The notes under the pieces are model-generated. The model was given only the letters and a program-made list of their open reading frames with translations. It had not been told where the DNA came from and made no database searches. DNA of 64,000 bases from Desulfobacteraceae bacterium (GTDB lineage Bacteria; Desulfobacterota; Desulfobacteria; Desulfobacterales; Desulfobacteraceae), in NCBI GenBank assembly GCA_016743945.1, contig JADGFI010000001.1:211901-275900 (forward strand). Direction: 5' to 3'. The first letter of the stretch is position 1. Each line of letters starts with the position of its first letter. Of this stretch, positions 43,318 through 53,176 are shown one piece after another. A program made the position numbers and the translations under genes.

Positions 43318-46300
43318 TTAGGTGATGATATCTGATTTTGGTTCCCCCAGGAAAAAGGTCTTGGTTTTGGCATACCCTGCGGTGAAATTGAGTTTTGCCT
43401 CCTCGATCAGAGCATAGAGGGTGGGCACCACCACCAGGGTCAGGACCGTGGCAATCATGAGACCGAAGATGACCACAATGGCCATGGAGCGCCAATACTG
43501 GCTGGATTCAGAGGCCATGGACAACGCCATGACATGGAAGTCATAGGAGATGCCCGTGACCATGGGCAACAGTCCCAATATGGTGGTGATAGCCGTGAGC
43601 ATGACCGGACGAAGCCGGGTCGCACCGGCAGCGATGATCGATTCCTTTACCCCCAGACCTGTCTTTCGTAGCTTGTTGATATAGTCAATGAGCACGATGG
43701 CATTGTTGACCACCACCCCGGCAAGGGAGATGATCCCCACCCCGGTCATGATGACCCCAAAGGGGGAGTTGATTACGGTAAGTCCCCAGAATGCCCCGCC
43801 AAAGGAAAGGACAACCGAGGTCAAAATGATGGCCGGCTGGATCACTGAGTTGAACAAGGTGACCAGGATCAGAAAAATGAGAAACAGGGCGATGATAAAG
43901 GCCTTTGATAAAAATTTTTGGGCCTGCTGCTGTTCTTCATCCTCACCCGTGAATTTGTAAGTATAGCCAGCCGGCAGGTCCATTCCTTTAAAAAGCGCCT
44001 GGACCTGCATCCTTGCAACCGTTCCCGTGATTTTTGTTTCATTCACATTGGCCTGCAGGGTGACCACCCGTTCATGATTTTTTCGGACAATATCGCCGAT
44101 GGTCCCCTTGTATTGGATGGAGGCCAGGGTGGTTAACGGCACAATCTCACCCGATGCGGTGGGGATCATGAGCTTGTGCAGCACATCGGTCACATGGCGG
44201 TCTGATTCGGCCAGTTTTACCACAATGTCATAATCTTCATCCCCTTCATAATAGGTGGAGACATCCAGGCCGTTGTAAGCAATTTTCAAGGCAAAGCCAA
44301 TGGCAGAAGTGGTCAGACCGAACAGGGCCGTCTTCTGGCGGTCGATTTTTATCTGAACCGAGGGGAGGCCTCCCTGGTAATCGTCCCGAATATCTTTGAT
44401 GTTGGGGACACTTTCCAACACCTTTTGCATCTGCTGAGAAATTTTGTTCAGGACATTAAAATTATTTCCTGAAATTTCAATGTTAATGGGAGGTCCTGTG
44501 GGCGGACCCTCCTTTAGTTCATCCACCGTGATTTTGACCCCGGCAATGGGAGCGACTCTCCTGCGGATCTCTTCCAAATCTTGTTTGGTGGGGGAGGTTC
44601 GATTCTCAAAGTCAATGAACTGAATCCCGATGTGGTTGGGCAGGTTGGCGTCAAAGACGGAGCTGCCAGCATTCTGTACCACCCGGGTAAAAATATGTTC
44701 AACATTGTTGATGTTGGAAGGCGCCAGAAAAGTGCTGCCGTCTGAGTTTTTATGTTCCTGGAGGGCAATGGCTTCCTGGTAGCTTTGGCTGTCACTTCCG
44801 GAAATGGCCATCTCCACCTTTTTTACCGTTCGGTCGATAAACTTTAAGTCTGCCCCTTCGGGAACGGCAATATTAACGTAGACGGACCCCGGATCAATGG
44901 AGGGGAAAAATTCCACGGGTTTTTCAATACCGATCCTAAGCATCCAGATCTGGAATAAAAAAATCAGGACAACAAAGGAGGCCAGGAGTACGGAAATCTT
45001 ATGATTCAGGGCGTGGACAAGGATCCGTTCATAGAGGCTTAAAACCATCCCCTTTATCTCAATGGGTTTTTCCCCCTGGGCTTCCATCTCTTCGGCTGAA
45101 AGCCATGTTTCTTTACTGCCTCCCTTTCCCGGCGCGGTTTTCATGAAAAAGGCGCAGAGAGCCGGATTGATGACCAGGGCTACAAAAAGAGAAGATGCCA
45201 GGGTCACAATCAAGGTGATGGGCAGGTATTTCATGAATTCCCCCATGATTCCGGGCCAGAAGATCATGGGGAAAAAAGCGGCCACTGTGGTCAGGGTGGA
45301 GCCGATAACCGGCCAGGCCACTTCTCCTGTGGCGCGCATGGCGGCTTCCACCCTGGGGACTCCCTGCTGCATATATCTATAGATATTTTCTATGATGACG
45401 ATGGCATTGTCCACCAGCATGCCCAGGGCCAGGGTCAGGGAAAAGAGAACCACCATGTTCAACGTAATGCCCAGGGCATGGAGTACGGCAAAGGAGAGAA
45501 ACATGGAAAAAGGGATGGCAAGTCCGACCAAGAGTGCATTCCTGATCCCCAGGGCTATGAACAGGACAATGACCACCAGGATGAGGCCGGAAATGATATT
45601 ATTTTCAAGATCCGCCACCATGTCTTTGATGTCCTCGGACTTGTTCATCAGTTTGGTGATGGTGGTGTTTCTAGGGAAGATATGGCTTGCCCGTTCAACA
45701 ATGGTATCAATTTTTTCCGAGATAAAGATGATGTTTTCCCCCACCCGTTTTTTAACGGAAATATTGATGGAATCCACCCCGTTGAGCCTTGATCTTGAGG
45801 TCTCTTCCTTGATACCGTCCACCACTGTTGCCACATCTTTTAAATAAATGGGTTTGCCGCCATGGGTCGCCACCACAAGCGAAAGAATCTCTTCCGGGGT
45901 TTCAAACTCCCCGGGCACCTTTACCTGAAACCGTCCATGTCCCAGGGTAATGGCCCCTCCCGAAGTGTTTTGGTTTTCACTGACCACACTTTGTTGGAGA
46001 GCTGTGATGGGGATCTTGTAATAGGTCAGCTTGTCCGGATCTACTTCCACCCGAATTTCCCGCTCCTGGCCCCCGGTGATTTGTGCTTCAAGCACCCCGG
46101 GTACCGCTTCAATATCGTCTTTTAAATCGTCGGCAATTTTTTTTAGGGTTCTGGGGCCGCATTCTCCTGCCAGGGAATAGACCACGATGGGCATTTCTGA
46201 AATATTGACCTCAAAAACCGAAGGGTCGTTTTCAAGGTCAGTGGGCAGCTCGTTTTTGGCCTCGTCCACCTTGTCTTTAACTTTGCTCAGCACCTCATCA

Positions 46301-46602
46301 ATATCCGTACCGGGTAAAAATTCAATGTTAATCTGGGACAACCCCTGGGAGCTGACCGAACTGACATTTTTGACCTTGTCCAACCCCTTGAGTTTTTTTT
46401 CAATTTTTATGGTAATGGCCGTTTCGATATCCGAGGCCGACACCCCCCGGTATTCTGTTCGGACAAAGACATAGGGGATGGTGATATCCGGATCACTCTC
46501 CCTGGGCAGCACACTATAGGCATAGAGCCCGATACCCATGATGATAAGGGCCAGGACCAGAACACTGACCCTGTTTTTAACAGCAGCATCCGAAACCATC
46601 AT
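43318..46602 (-). CDS. RND efflux pump permease (HAE1-like)
   Basis: A 1,094-residue inner-membrane pump of the AcrB/MdtB superfamily, with 12 helices and two large periplasmic loops. The first helix begins VSVLVLALIIMGIGLYAYSV and is followed by PRESDPDITIPYVFVRTEYR, typical of the group. The proton-relay helix reads GMLVDNAIVIIENIYRYM and helix 10 region GVVVNNAIVLIDYINK. With the adaptor it would export drugs, metals or lipid-like compounds through an outer-membrane channel not encoded here. It overlaps the adaptor stop by four bases. Its last codons reappear in the mosaic at 38684. Confidence 0.93.
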   Translation of the reverse strand: MMVSDAAVKNRVSVLVLALIIMGIGLYAYSVLPRESDPDITIPYVFVRTEYRGVSASDIETAITIKIEKKLKGLDKVKNVSSVSSQGLSQINIEFLPGTDIDEVLSKVKDKVDEAKNELPTDLENDPSVFEVNISEMPIVVYSLAGECGPRTLKKIADDLKDDIEAVPGVLEAQITGGQEREIRVEVDPDKLTYYKIPITALQQSVVSENQNTSGGAITLGHGRFQVKVPGEFETPEEILSLVVATHGGKPIYLKDVATVVDGIKEETSRSRLNGVDSINISVKKRVGENIIFISEKIDTIVERASHIFPRNTTITKLMNKSEDIKDMVADLENNIISGLILVVIVLFIALGIRNALLVGLAIPFSMFLSFAVLHALGITLNMVVLFSLTLALGMLVDNAIVIIENIYRYMQQGVPRVEAAMRATGEVAWPVIGSTLTTVAAFFPMIFWPGIMGEFMKYLPITLIVTLASSLFVALVINPALCAFFMKTAPGKGGSKETWLSAEEMEAQGEKPIEIKGMVLSLYERILVHALNHKISVLLASFVVLIFLFQIWMLRIGIEKPVEFFPSIDPGSVYVNIAVPEGADLKFIDRTVKKVEMAISGSDSQSYQEAIALQEHKNSDGSTFLAPSNINNVEHIFTRVVQNAGSSVFDANLPNHIGIQFIDFENRTSPTKQDLEEIRRRVAPIAGVKITVDELKEGPPTGPPINIEISGNNFNVLNKISQQMQKVLESVPNIKDIRDDYQGGLPSVQIKIDRQKTALFGLTTSAIGFALKIAYNGLDVSTYYEGDEDYDIVVKLAESDRHVTDVLHKLMIPTASGEIVPLTTLASIQYKGTIGDIVRKNHERVVTLQANVNETKITGTVARMQVQALFKGMDLPAGYTYKFTGEDEEQQQAQKFLSKAFIIALFLIFLILVTLFNSVIQPAIILTSVVLSFGGAFWGLTVINSPFGVIMTGVGIISLAGVVVNNAIVLIDYINKLRKTGLGVKESIIAAGATRLRPVMLTAITTILGLLPMVTGISYDFHVMALSMASESSQYWRSMAIVVIFGLMIATVLTLVVVPTLYALIEEAKLNFTAGYAKTKTFFLGEPKSDIIT

Positions 46603-47753
46603 TGGGTCAGCTCCTCCATGTCCAAGATGGTTTTGGTGACATGGACGGTTTCACCATCCTCAATGATTTTGTGGCCTACCACCACCACCTTTTCCCCGGG
46701 GAACAACCCCTTTTGAATTTGGGTTTTCCAACCGTCTAAAAATCCTGTGGTTACCGGTCTGAAGTGAACCAGGTTCTCCTTTTCAACAAAAACACCGGTT
46801 TTTTTATTCAGGGTCACAAGCGAGTAAATGGGTACGGCCAGTCCCTTTGGATCATGATTTTTAACAATGCTTACCCGGGCAAACATGCCCGGCAGGATTT
46901 CATGACCCGGGTTGTCCACTTCAATTTCAAGGTTATAGAGCCGGGCCATGGAATCGGCGGTTTTAAAAAGGTAGTGATACTTTCCCCTATAGGTTTGGCC
47001 CCCCAGGGCGTCAATGGTCATCTCAAAGGTTGAAAGTTTGCGTACGGCCGCCACGTCGGATTCAGGGATGCCCACTTGGATTTTAAGCCGGTCGATCTGG
47101 AGAATGGTGGCAACCGGGTCTCCAACACCTAAAAAATCACCGCTTTCAATATATACCCGGTCCACGATTCCTTCCATGGGCGATCGGATGGTGCAGCGGC
47201 TCAGGTTCAGCTTTGCTGTATCCATGGCCGCTTTGCTCGTTTTAACATTTGCGCTGGCATCATCTAACTGGGATTGGGTGATAAATTGTTTTTTTGACAG
47301 GGCTGTGAACCGGTCCTTTGTGGTTAGGGCGGTTTCATAGGAGGCCTTGGCAGCGTCGTAATTATTTTGATAATCGCGCTTATCAATGACGGCCAGGATA
47401 TCTTGCTTTTGTACCCGGGTTCCTTCACCGATTTTTTTAATGTCTATTTTTCCCTTGACCTCGGCGGCAACTTTTAAAGAGATCCAGGGGGTTGCCACAC
47501 CCGGCAGGCTGATTTTCTCCATTACCATGTCAGGGATCATCTTCATGGTGATAACATTGGTTGGGGCTTTTGCCGTCTTCATCCGATGGGATTGCTTTTG
47601 GGCAAGATCGGCTTTTTGGGCGGATATTTTTTTGCTTAACGGAAAAATCACCAGGGCAATCACCAATGCGACTGTGATAATGGGGATGCTCTTCCAGACG
47701 AGGCGCAAAAATATCCGGATAAATTTTTTCTTCTGAATTGGTTTAGGTTCCAT
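46599..47753 (-). CDS. RND periplasmic adaptor (membrane fusion protein)
   Basis: A 384-residue HlyD/AcrA-type adaptor. A single N-terminal helix (about 15-40) anchors it; the lipoyl-like halves (VAAEVKGKIDIKKIGEGTRV, TIRSPMEGIVDRVYIESGDF) flank a helical hairpin (YETALTTKDRFTALSKKQFI), and a beta barrel and membrane-proximal domain follow. It bridges the RND pump and an outer-membrane channel. The start lies 68 bases after the MFS stop on the same strand, so the three genes may be one unit. The N-terminal residues are strongly basic (KPIQKKKFIR). Confidence 0.9.
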   Translation of the reverse strand: MEPKPIQKKKFIRIFLRLVWKSIPIITVALVIALVIFPLSKKISAQKADLAQKQSHRMKTAKAPTNVITMKMIPDMVMEKISLPGVATPWISLKVAAEVKGKIDIKKIGEGTRVQKQDILAVIDKRDYQNNYDAAKASYETALTTKDRFTALSKKQFITQSQLDDASANVKTSKAAMDTAKLNLSRCTIRSPMEGIVDRVYIESGDFLGVGDPVATILQIDRLKIQVGIPESDVAAVRKLSTFEMTIDALGGQTYRGKYHYLFKTADSMARLYNLEIEVDNPGHEILPGMFARVSIVKNHDPKGLAVPIYSLVTLNKKTGVFVEKENLVHFRPVTTGFLDGWKTQIQKGLFPGEKVVVVGHKIIEDGETVHVTKTILDMEELTQ

Positions 47754-47821
47754 GCAATGTGTCCTTTTTTGATAAAAGCCAGGCTCATAACCCTATAAAA
47801 ATAGTGTCAATTGGTCTGATT

Positions 47822-49090
47822 TCAAGGGGTTGTTTTGGGTTGCGGGTCAAAATTGGTTAAAAAACCAAAGATCAGGGAGATACCCACACAGAGGATACAG
47901 ATGCCGAACATGAGTTGGTATGCTCCCTGTCCCAGGTGGGACAACCGGTCCAGCATGTGGCCGAAGAACAGGGGAAACCCCGATCCAAAGGAGATGGTCA
48001 GCAGGGGTGCCAGGGCAAAATAGGCCGTGGCATCCTGGCGGTTGGAGAATTTTTTGACGGCAGGGGAATAGATGATTCCCCGGGTGCCCCGGCAAAAACC
48101 CAGCAACAGGCTTGCCAAAAGAAATCCCATAAGTCCCGGGTAAAAAATCAATAAAAAGAGCATGATAATGTTAAGAATCTTGGTGGAAAGAAATTTGTGT
48201 TTCAGGCTTAGGATATCCAGGGTGCCCAGGATTATATTGGCCAGGATGGCCCCGGAATAGATAAAGCAGACAAAAAGTCCGGCGGCTGTATAATCCTTTA
48301 TGCCAAAAAACTGGGTGGCGTAATTAGCGTAAAAGGCAATGACAGTGAGCACAACATAATGATCCAGGTCTCCGATCAGATATGTGACCAGGTTTTTATT
48401 GTCCGTCATTTCTCGAATGGTCGCCCAGGTATGTTTGAAAAAAGAATCCTTCCGAAAGGGTTGGGGGGATGAAGCGGTCAATTCGCATGTAAATAAAAAA
48501 CAAAGGGAGCCAACAAGGAAGAGAACACCTGAGATAAGAAAGATCCAGGCGACGGATACCAGGGAAAAAGAAAAATGTTCCACCACCGTGATGATAAAGA
48601 TACTGGCAATGATTTTGGCTGTATTTTGGGCTGTGAACATTATGGAAAGCCCTTGAACACTTTTTCGAGGTGAAAAAATTTTAACCAGAAAATTGAGCCA
48701 GATGGGAATGGTGAGGCCAATACACAGGGAAAAAATCACATAGGAGATAAAGAATGCCGGCAGGATCAGGGCCGGGTCTTTCACCCAAAAGAGAAAGAGC
48801 CCAAAGGTTAGGGTGGAAAGAGAAGAAACGACGTGGAGACCCAGAACGATGGGCCGCTTTTGCGCGTGGTTTCGGGAAAGGTAGCTGGAAAACAAAGGAA
48901 AGATGGAAATTCCCATCATCAAAATGGCCGGCACAAGTCCGATGAGAAAATCACTGGCCCCCTGATGTTTTAAAAATATCTGCAAAAAAGTGGATTCCAT
49001 GATTACCGGGAATCCCAGGCCCCAGAAAAATTCAGCAAGGGCTACCCCTGTCGCATTTTGGGCAAAATATTTGTCTTTTTGAGCATCCAT
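47822..49090 (-). CDS. MFS transporter
   Basis: A 422-residue, 12-helix major facilitator. The N-terminal half starts ATGVALAEFFWGLGFPVIME and shows the typical loop FSSYLSRNHAQKR between helices 2 and 3; the second half contains CRGTRGIIYSPAVKKF. It is of a branch I cannot assign to a substrate. It precedes the RND adaptor and pump on the same strand with a 68-base gap, so an export role is likely. It is divergent from the DUF2959 lipoprotein gene, with a 208-base region between them. Confidence 0.82.
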   Translation of the reverse strand: MDAQKDKYFAQNATGVALAEFFWGLGFPVIMESTFLQIFLKHQGASDFLIGLVPAILMMGISIFPLFSSYLSRNHAQKRPIVLGLHVVSSLSTLTFGLFLFWVKDPALILPAFFISYVIFSLCIGLTIPIWLNFLVKIFSPRKSVQGLSIMFTAQNTAKIIASIFIITVVEHFSFSLVSVAWIFLISGVLFLVGSLCFLFTCELTASSPQPFRKDSFFKHTWATIREMTDNKNLVTYLIGDLDHYVVLTVIAFYANYATQFFGIKDYTAAGLFVCFIYSGAILANIILGTLDILSLKHKFLSTKILNIIMLFLLIFYPGLMGFLLASLLLGFCRGTRGIIYSPAVKKFSNRQDATAYFALAPLLTISFGSGFPLFFGHMLDRLSHLGQGAYQLMFGICILCVGISLIFGFLTNFDPQPKTTP

Positions 49091-49298
49091 CCTACACCGA
49101 TTGATAAAGAATTAAATGCCGATGCTATAATACTCCTTTGCTATTGTATAGGATCAAATTGCAAAAAGTTTCAATGCTCCCCGGTTGCTGACCTAAAAAA
49201 AGGATTAAATAAACCCGAATGATCTGATATAAGGGATACTAAAATCAAAAAAAGACTGCCAACCAATAGAAACAACAATAGAAAGGGAGAACCATTGA

Positions 49299-49949
49299 AT
49301 GAAAAAGATCAGCCTTAAACCCATTTTTGCCCTGGCCATCTGCGGATTCCTGTTTCTATTTGGGTGCAGTACTGCCTACTATTCTGCCATGGAAAAAATA
49401 GGCAAGGAAAAACGGCACATCCTTGTGGACGATGTGGAAGATGTAAAGGAAAGCCAGACAAAGGCCCAGGAAGAATTCAAGGATGCCCTAACCCGGATCA
49501 AAGAACTTTATGCCGTTGATGGCGGCGACCTGGAAATCTTTTACGATAAACTCAAGGGCAGTTATGAAGACTGCGATGCCAGGGCTGACCAGATTGAAAA
49601 ACGGATCAACACAGTGGAGCAGGTGGCATCGGATCTATTTGCCGAATGGGAAGGTGAAATCAAACAGATCAATGATGCCAGGCTTAAAACCTCCAGCCAA
49701 CGCTCCCTGTCCGATGCCAAAATACGATATAAAAAACTGGAACTTGCCATGAACAAGTCCACCCAGGGAATGTATCCGGTCCTGGCAAAACTCAAGGATT
49801 ATACCCTTTATCTGAAGCATAACCTCAATGCCAAGGCAGTGGGGTCTCTGGGCGGGGAGGTCGTGTCCATTGAACGAGAGGTGACAGCCCTCATTGATGA
49901 CATGAACCTTTCCATCAGGGAAGCAGATAATTTTATAAAAAATTTTTAA
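49299..49949 (+). CDS. DUF2959 lipoprotein
   Basis: A 216-residue exported lipoprotein: hydrophobic segment about residues 9-22 and lipobox LFGC with Cys23 as the lipidated residue. The rest is almost entirely helical with heptad-like patterns (KESQTKAQEEFKDALTRIKE, YEDCDARADQIEKRIN), matching DUF2959, a family of coiled-coil proteins with no known function. The +2 residue is Ser, so outer-membrane sorting is expected by the E. coli rule. GGGAG lies a few bases before the ATG. mtnA follows 54 bases later. Confidence 0.85.
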   Translation: MKKISLKPIFALAICGFLFLFGCSTAYYSAMEKIGKEKRHILVDDVEDVKESQTKAQEEFKDALTRIKELYAVDGGDLEIFYDKLKGSYEDCDARADQIEKRINTVEQVASDLFAEWEGEIKQINDARLKTSSQRSLSDAKIRYKKLELAMNKSTQGMYPVLAKLKDYTLYLKHNLNAKAVGSLGGEVVSIEREVTALIDDMNLSIREADNFIKNF

Positions 49950-49953
49950 TTTT

Positions 49954-49981
49954 ACCTGATGTCAAATACCTGATGTCAAAT
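49954..49981 (+). repeat. perfect tandem repeat of 14 bases
   Basis: ACCTGATGTCAAAT occurs twice in a row between the DUF2959 gene and mtnA, 22 bases before the mtnA start. Recent slippage is the simplest explanation; a regulator site cannot be ruled out. Confidence 0.7.
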
Positions 49982-50003
49982 ATAACGATAACGGAGACGA
50001 AAC

Positions 50004-51113
50004 ATGAAGGTGGATGGACAAGAGATGAGACCTATTTGGTTTGATACGGATTCAAAAACAGTTCAAATTATTGACCAGAGACGTCTTCCCCATGAATTTA
50101 TCATCGAAGATTTAAACACGGTGGATGATGTCATCCGTGCCATCAAGGATATGTACGTTAGAGGGGCCCCCCTCATCGGTGCCACTGGGGCCCTTGGGGT
50201 CTATATCAGCCTGATCCAAAAAAATAATAAGGGATCAGACAATGCTTATGTTGAGGCAGAATGTACCCGGCTCAAGGATGCCAGGCCCACGGCCATGAAC
50301 CTGTTCTGGGGAGTGGATCGGGTTCGGGATGTGGTCCTAGAGGAGACCTCCACCGAGGCCCGGGTAAAAGCTGCCCTGGCGACAGCCTTGGAAGTAGTGG
50401 AAGAAGAAGCGATTAATTGCCGGAAGATCGGCGAATATGGTCTTTCCATCATTGAAGAAATCAGCAGACAAAAAAACGGGGAGCCGGTCAACATCCTCAC
50501 CCATTGCAATGCAGGGTGGCTTGCCTGTGTAGAGTATGGCACGGCAACCGCACCCATCTACACCGCCTTTGACAACGGGATAGACGTCCATGTCTGGGTG
50601 GACGAGACAAGACCCCTGAACCAGGGGGCCCGCCTGACGGCATGGGAACTTGGCAAACACGGGATCAACCATACTGTGATAACCGACAATGCCGGGGGCC
50701 ATCTCATGCAGCACAAAATGGTGGATCTGGTCATTGTGGGAACCGATAGGACCACCCGGGCCGGGGATGTGGCCAATAAAATCGGAACCTATTTAAAGGC
50801 CCTGGCCGCCAGGGATAATGATATCCCCTTTTATGTGGCCCTGCCTTCCTCCACCTTTGACTGGACCATCACAGACGGGATAAAAGATATCCCCATTGAA
50901 GAGCGGGATCCCGATGAAATCCGATATGTACAAGGCCTTTTAAACGGCAAAATCCAATCTGTGCTGGTACCACCCGGGGCAAGTAAGGCAGCCAATCATG
51001 CCTTTGACGTAACCCCGTCCCGGCTGGTGACAGGCTTTATCACGGAGAGAGGACTCTGCAAGGCCACACAAGAAGATATCATGGCCCTGTTCCCGGACAA
51101 AAAGATCGGGTAA
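50004..51113 (+). CDS. mtnA: S-methyl-5-thioribose-1-phosphate isomerase
   Basis: A 369-residue MtnA that converts methylthioribose-1-phosphate to methylthioribulose-1-phosphate in methionine salvage. It has the eIF2B-like fold with MYVRGAPLIGATGALGVYIS near residue 52, the catalytic Cys168 in LTHCNAGWLAC, and the catalytic Asp in VIVGTDRTTRAGDVANKIGT. Some relatives use 5-deoxyribose-1-phosphate. GGAGACGAAAC precedes the ATG. No other salvage genes (mtnK, mtnP) are nearby, so the route beyond this step cannot be told. A clear terminator follows. Confidence 0.93.
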   Translation: MKVDGQEMRPIWFDTDSKTVQIIDQRRLPHEFIIEDLNTVDDVIRAIKDMYVRGAPLIGATGALGVYISLIQKNNKGSDNAYVEAECTRLKDARPTAMNLFWGVDRVRDVVLEETSTEARVKAALATALEVVEEEAINCRKIGEYGLSIIEEISRQKNGEPVNILTHCNAGWLACVEYGTATAPIYTAFDNGIDVHVWVDETRPLNQGARLTAWELGKHGINHTVITDNAGGHLMQHKMVDLVIVGTDRTTRAGDVANKIGTYLKALAARDNDIPFYVALPSSTFDWTITDGIKDIPIEERDPDEIRYVQGLLNGKIQSVLVPPGASKAANHAFDVTPSRLVTGFITERGLCKATQEDIMALFPDKKIG

Positions 51114-51247
51114 GGGATCGAATAAAAAAGTTCAACCCAATGGTTTTATATGAAATTTTCACCTAAGATCTTGTAATCATATAAGTTTTATTTTTCGTTG
51201 TGGCCGGGGCAAATACCATGCTCCGGCCATGCCGGTTATTGGAGAAC

Positions 51248-51291
51248 ACCTGGCAGCCGGAGATGACAAGATTTCTGCCAGGTATTTTTTT
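51248..51291 (+). terminator. intrinsic terminator after mtnA
   Basis: ACCTGGCAG (51248-51256) and CTGCCAGGT (51275-51283) make a perfect nine-pair stem with an 18-base loop, followed at once by ATTTTTTT. It lies 135 bases after the mtnA stop and 44 bases before the convergent acyl-CoA ligase stop. Confidence 0.85.
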
Positions 51292-51334
51292 ACTTTTTTA
51301 CGGGTTAATGGGCGTTATGAGATAGACCACTCCG

Positions 51335-52981
51335 CTAATTGTACTCCGCCCTTATATCTTTTTTGCTGATTTTCCCCACAGAAGTTTTGGGGATCTCGGC
51401 ATTGAGAATGATTTTTGAAGGAACACCGTATTTGGGGATCTGGCCCTTTTCCACAAAGGTCATGCAAAAATCCTGGATATTGGTTTCAGATATTTTGTCC
51501 TGATACCCGTCCTTGAGTACCACCATGGCCAGGGGGCGCTCCCCCCATTTTTCATCAACAATGCCCACCACGGCCACCTCGTTCACTGCCGGATGCTGAC
51601 TGATGATATCTTCCAGCTCCAAGGAGGAAATCCATTCCCCGCCGGTTTTGATAACATCCTTGAGCCGATCCGTGATCTTTAAATAGCCTTCCCCATCAAT
51701 GACACCGATGTCTCCTGTGTGGAGCCAGCCCTTTGCCCAGAGTTCTTCACTTTGTTCCGCAGATTTGACATACCCCTGGGTGAGCCAGGGCGCCCGGGCC
51801 ACAATTTCCCCTGCGGTCTGGCCGTCATGGGCAAGGGGGTTGCCTTTTACATCTACGATTTCCAGCTGGACATTGGGCACGGGAAGGCCTGTCTTGCAGC
51901 GGATTTCCACCTGTTCCTCCTCCCCCCATTCCAGCATATGGGGCTTTATATTGGCCAGGGTGAGCAGGGGACAGGTTTCAGACATTCCGTATCCGGTGTA
52001 GAGGTTAATGCCGTACCCAAGGGCTTGTTTACAAAGACCTTTGGAAAGGGCAGAGCCGCCGATGATCACCTTCCATCCCCTAAGATCCAGATGTTTGATG
52101 GAAGGACTTGTGACCAGCATGTTCATGATGGTGGGTACACAATGTGAATAGGTTACCTTTTCTTCGACAATGAGCTTGAGCAGCATTTCAGGTTCATACC
52201 GGCCCGGGTAGACCTGCTTAGCTCCTAGAAGAGTCATGAGATAGGGCATGCCCCAGGCATGGACATGGAACATGGGGGTGATGGGCATGTAGACATCTGC
52301 CGAGGAAATACTGGCCTGGGAGGCATAGGCGCAAAGACCTGCCATGGCCCCATAGGTATGGAGCACGATTTGGCGGTGGCTGAAAAACACTCCCTTGGGC
52401 AGGCCGGTGGTGCCGGTGGTATAAAAGGTGGTGGCCATGGTATTTTCATCAAAATCAGGAAAGTCGTATTCCGGTTTGGTGTCGGAGAGCAGAGCTTCAT
52501 ATTCACCGCAAAAGGAAAGGTCGGAGGTTGGTATTTCACCGGCATCCGACAGCAGAATTACCTGTCGTACCGTTTCAAACCGGCTTTGCACCGATTTTAG
52601 CAGAGGCACAAATTCTTGGTTGACCAGAATCACGTCATCTTCGGCATGGTTGATGGTGTAGATCAGCTGGTCCGGTGTCAGGCGAATATTGATGGTGTGG
52701 AGCACCGCCCCCATCATGGGGACGGCAAAAAAGCATTCCAGATACCTGTGGGAATCCCAGTCCATGACCGCCACGGTATCCCCGGGTTTAACCCCTTGTT
52801 TTTCCAGCATGGCGGCCAGCTGTTTTACCCGCTGGCCAAAGGTTTTATAGTCATAGCGGAAGCTGTCTCTGTAGACAATTTCCTGGTTGGGGGAATAAAT
52901 CAAAGGGGTGTCCAAAAGCTGCTTGATGAGCAAGGGGTAGTTGTAGGCACTTGGGGTCGGTGTGATGAGTTTATGTGTCAT
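51335..52981 (-). CDS. AMP-forming fatty-acid/acyl-CoA ligase
   Basis: A 548-residue member of the adenylate-forming family. The P-loop TTFYTTGTTGLPKGVFFSH near residue 190, the GYGMSETCPLL motif near residue 335, HTGDIGVIDGEGYLKITDR and the C-terminal KTSVGKISKKDIRAEY with the catalytic Lys are all present. It activates a carboxylic acid with ATP and CoA; the family branch looks like medium/long-chain fatty acid ligases. AGGAGAG precedes the ATG. No beta-oxidation genes adjoin it. It could be controlled by the Pat-like acetyltransferase at 38864 through that catalytic lysine, an inference only. Confidence 0.9.
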   Translation of the reverse strand: MTHKLITPTPSAYNYPLLIKQLLDTPLIYSPNQEIVYRDSFRYDYKTFGQRVKQLAAMLEKQGVKPGDTVAVMDWDSHRYLECFFAVPMMGAVLHTINIRLTPDQLIYTINHAEDDVILVNQEFVPLLKSVQSRFETVRQVILLSDAGEIPTSDLSFCGEYEALLSDTKPEYDFPDFDENTMATTFYTTGTTGLPKGVFFSHRQIVLHTYGAMAGLCAYASQASISSADVYMPITPMFHVHAWGMPYLMTLLGAKQVYPGRYEPEMLLKLIVEEKVTYSHCVPTIMNMLVTSPSIKHLDLRGWKVIIGGSALSKGLCKQALGYGINLYTGYGMSETCPLLTLANIKPHMLEWGEEEQVEIRCKTGLPVPNVQLEIVDVKGNPLAHDGQTAGEIVARAPWLTQGYVKSAEQSEELWAKGWLHTGDIGVIDGEGYLKITDRLKDVIKTGGEWISSLELEDIISQHPAVNEVAVVGIVDEKWGERPLAMVVLKDGYQDKISETNIQDFCMTFVEKGQIPKYGVPSKIILNAEIPKTSVGKISKKDIRAEYN

Positions 52982-53176
52982 ACTCTCTCCTTTGTTGCGT
53001 TTTTGATTTGCTCGGATAAAGATCTGTTTGTAGTCATAGGTCTTTTAAGGAAAGGAAAAAATCGGCGGAATGCCCATATTGGGGTATGGAAAAATCTTAA
53101 TTTTTTGTAGGTGTGTTTCCTACAGGATCAGACCATGGTGCTGTACAGAGGCTGGAAATATAAATTTTTTATTGTT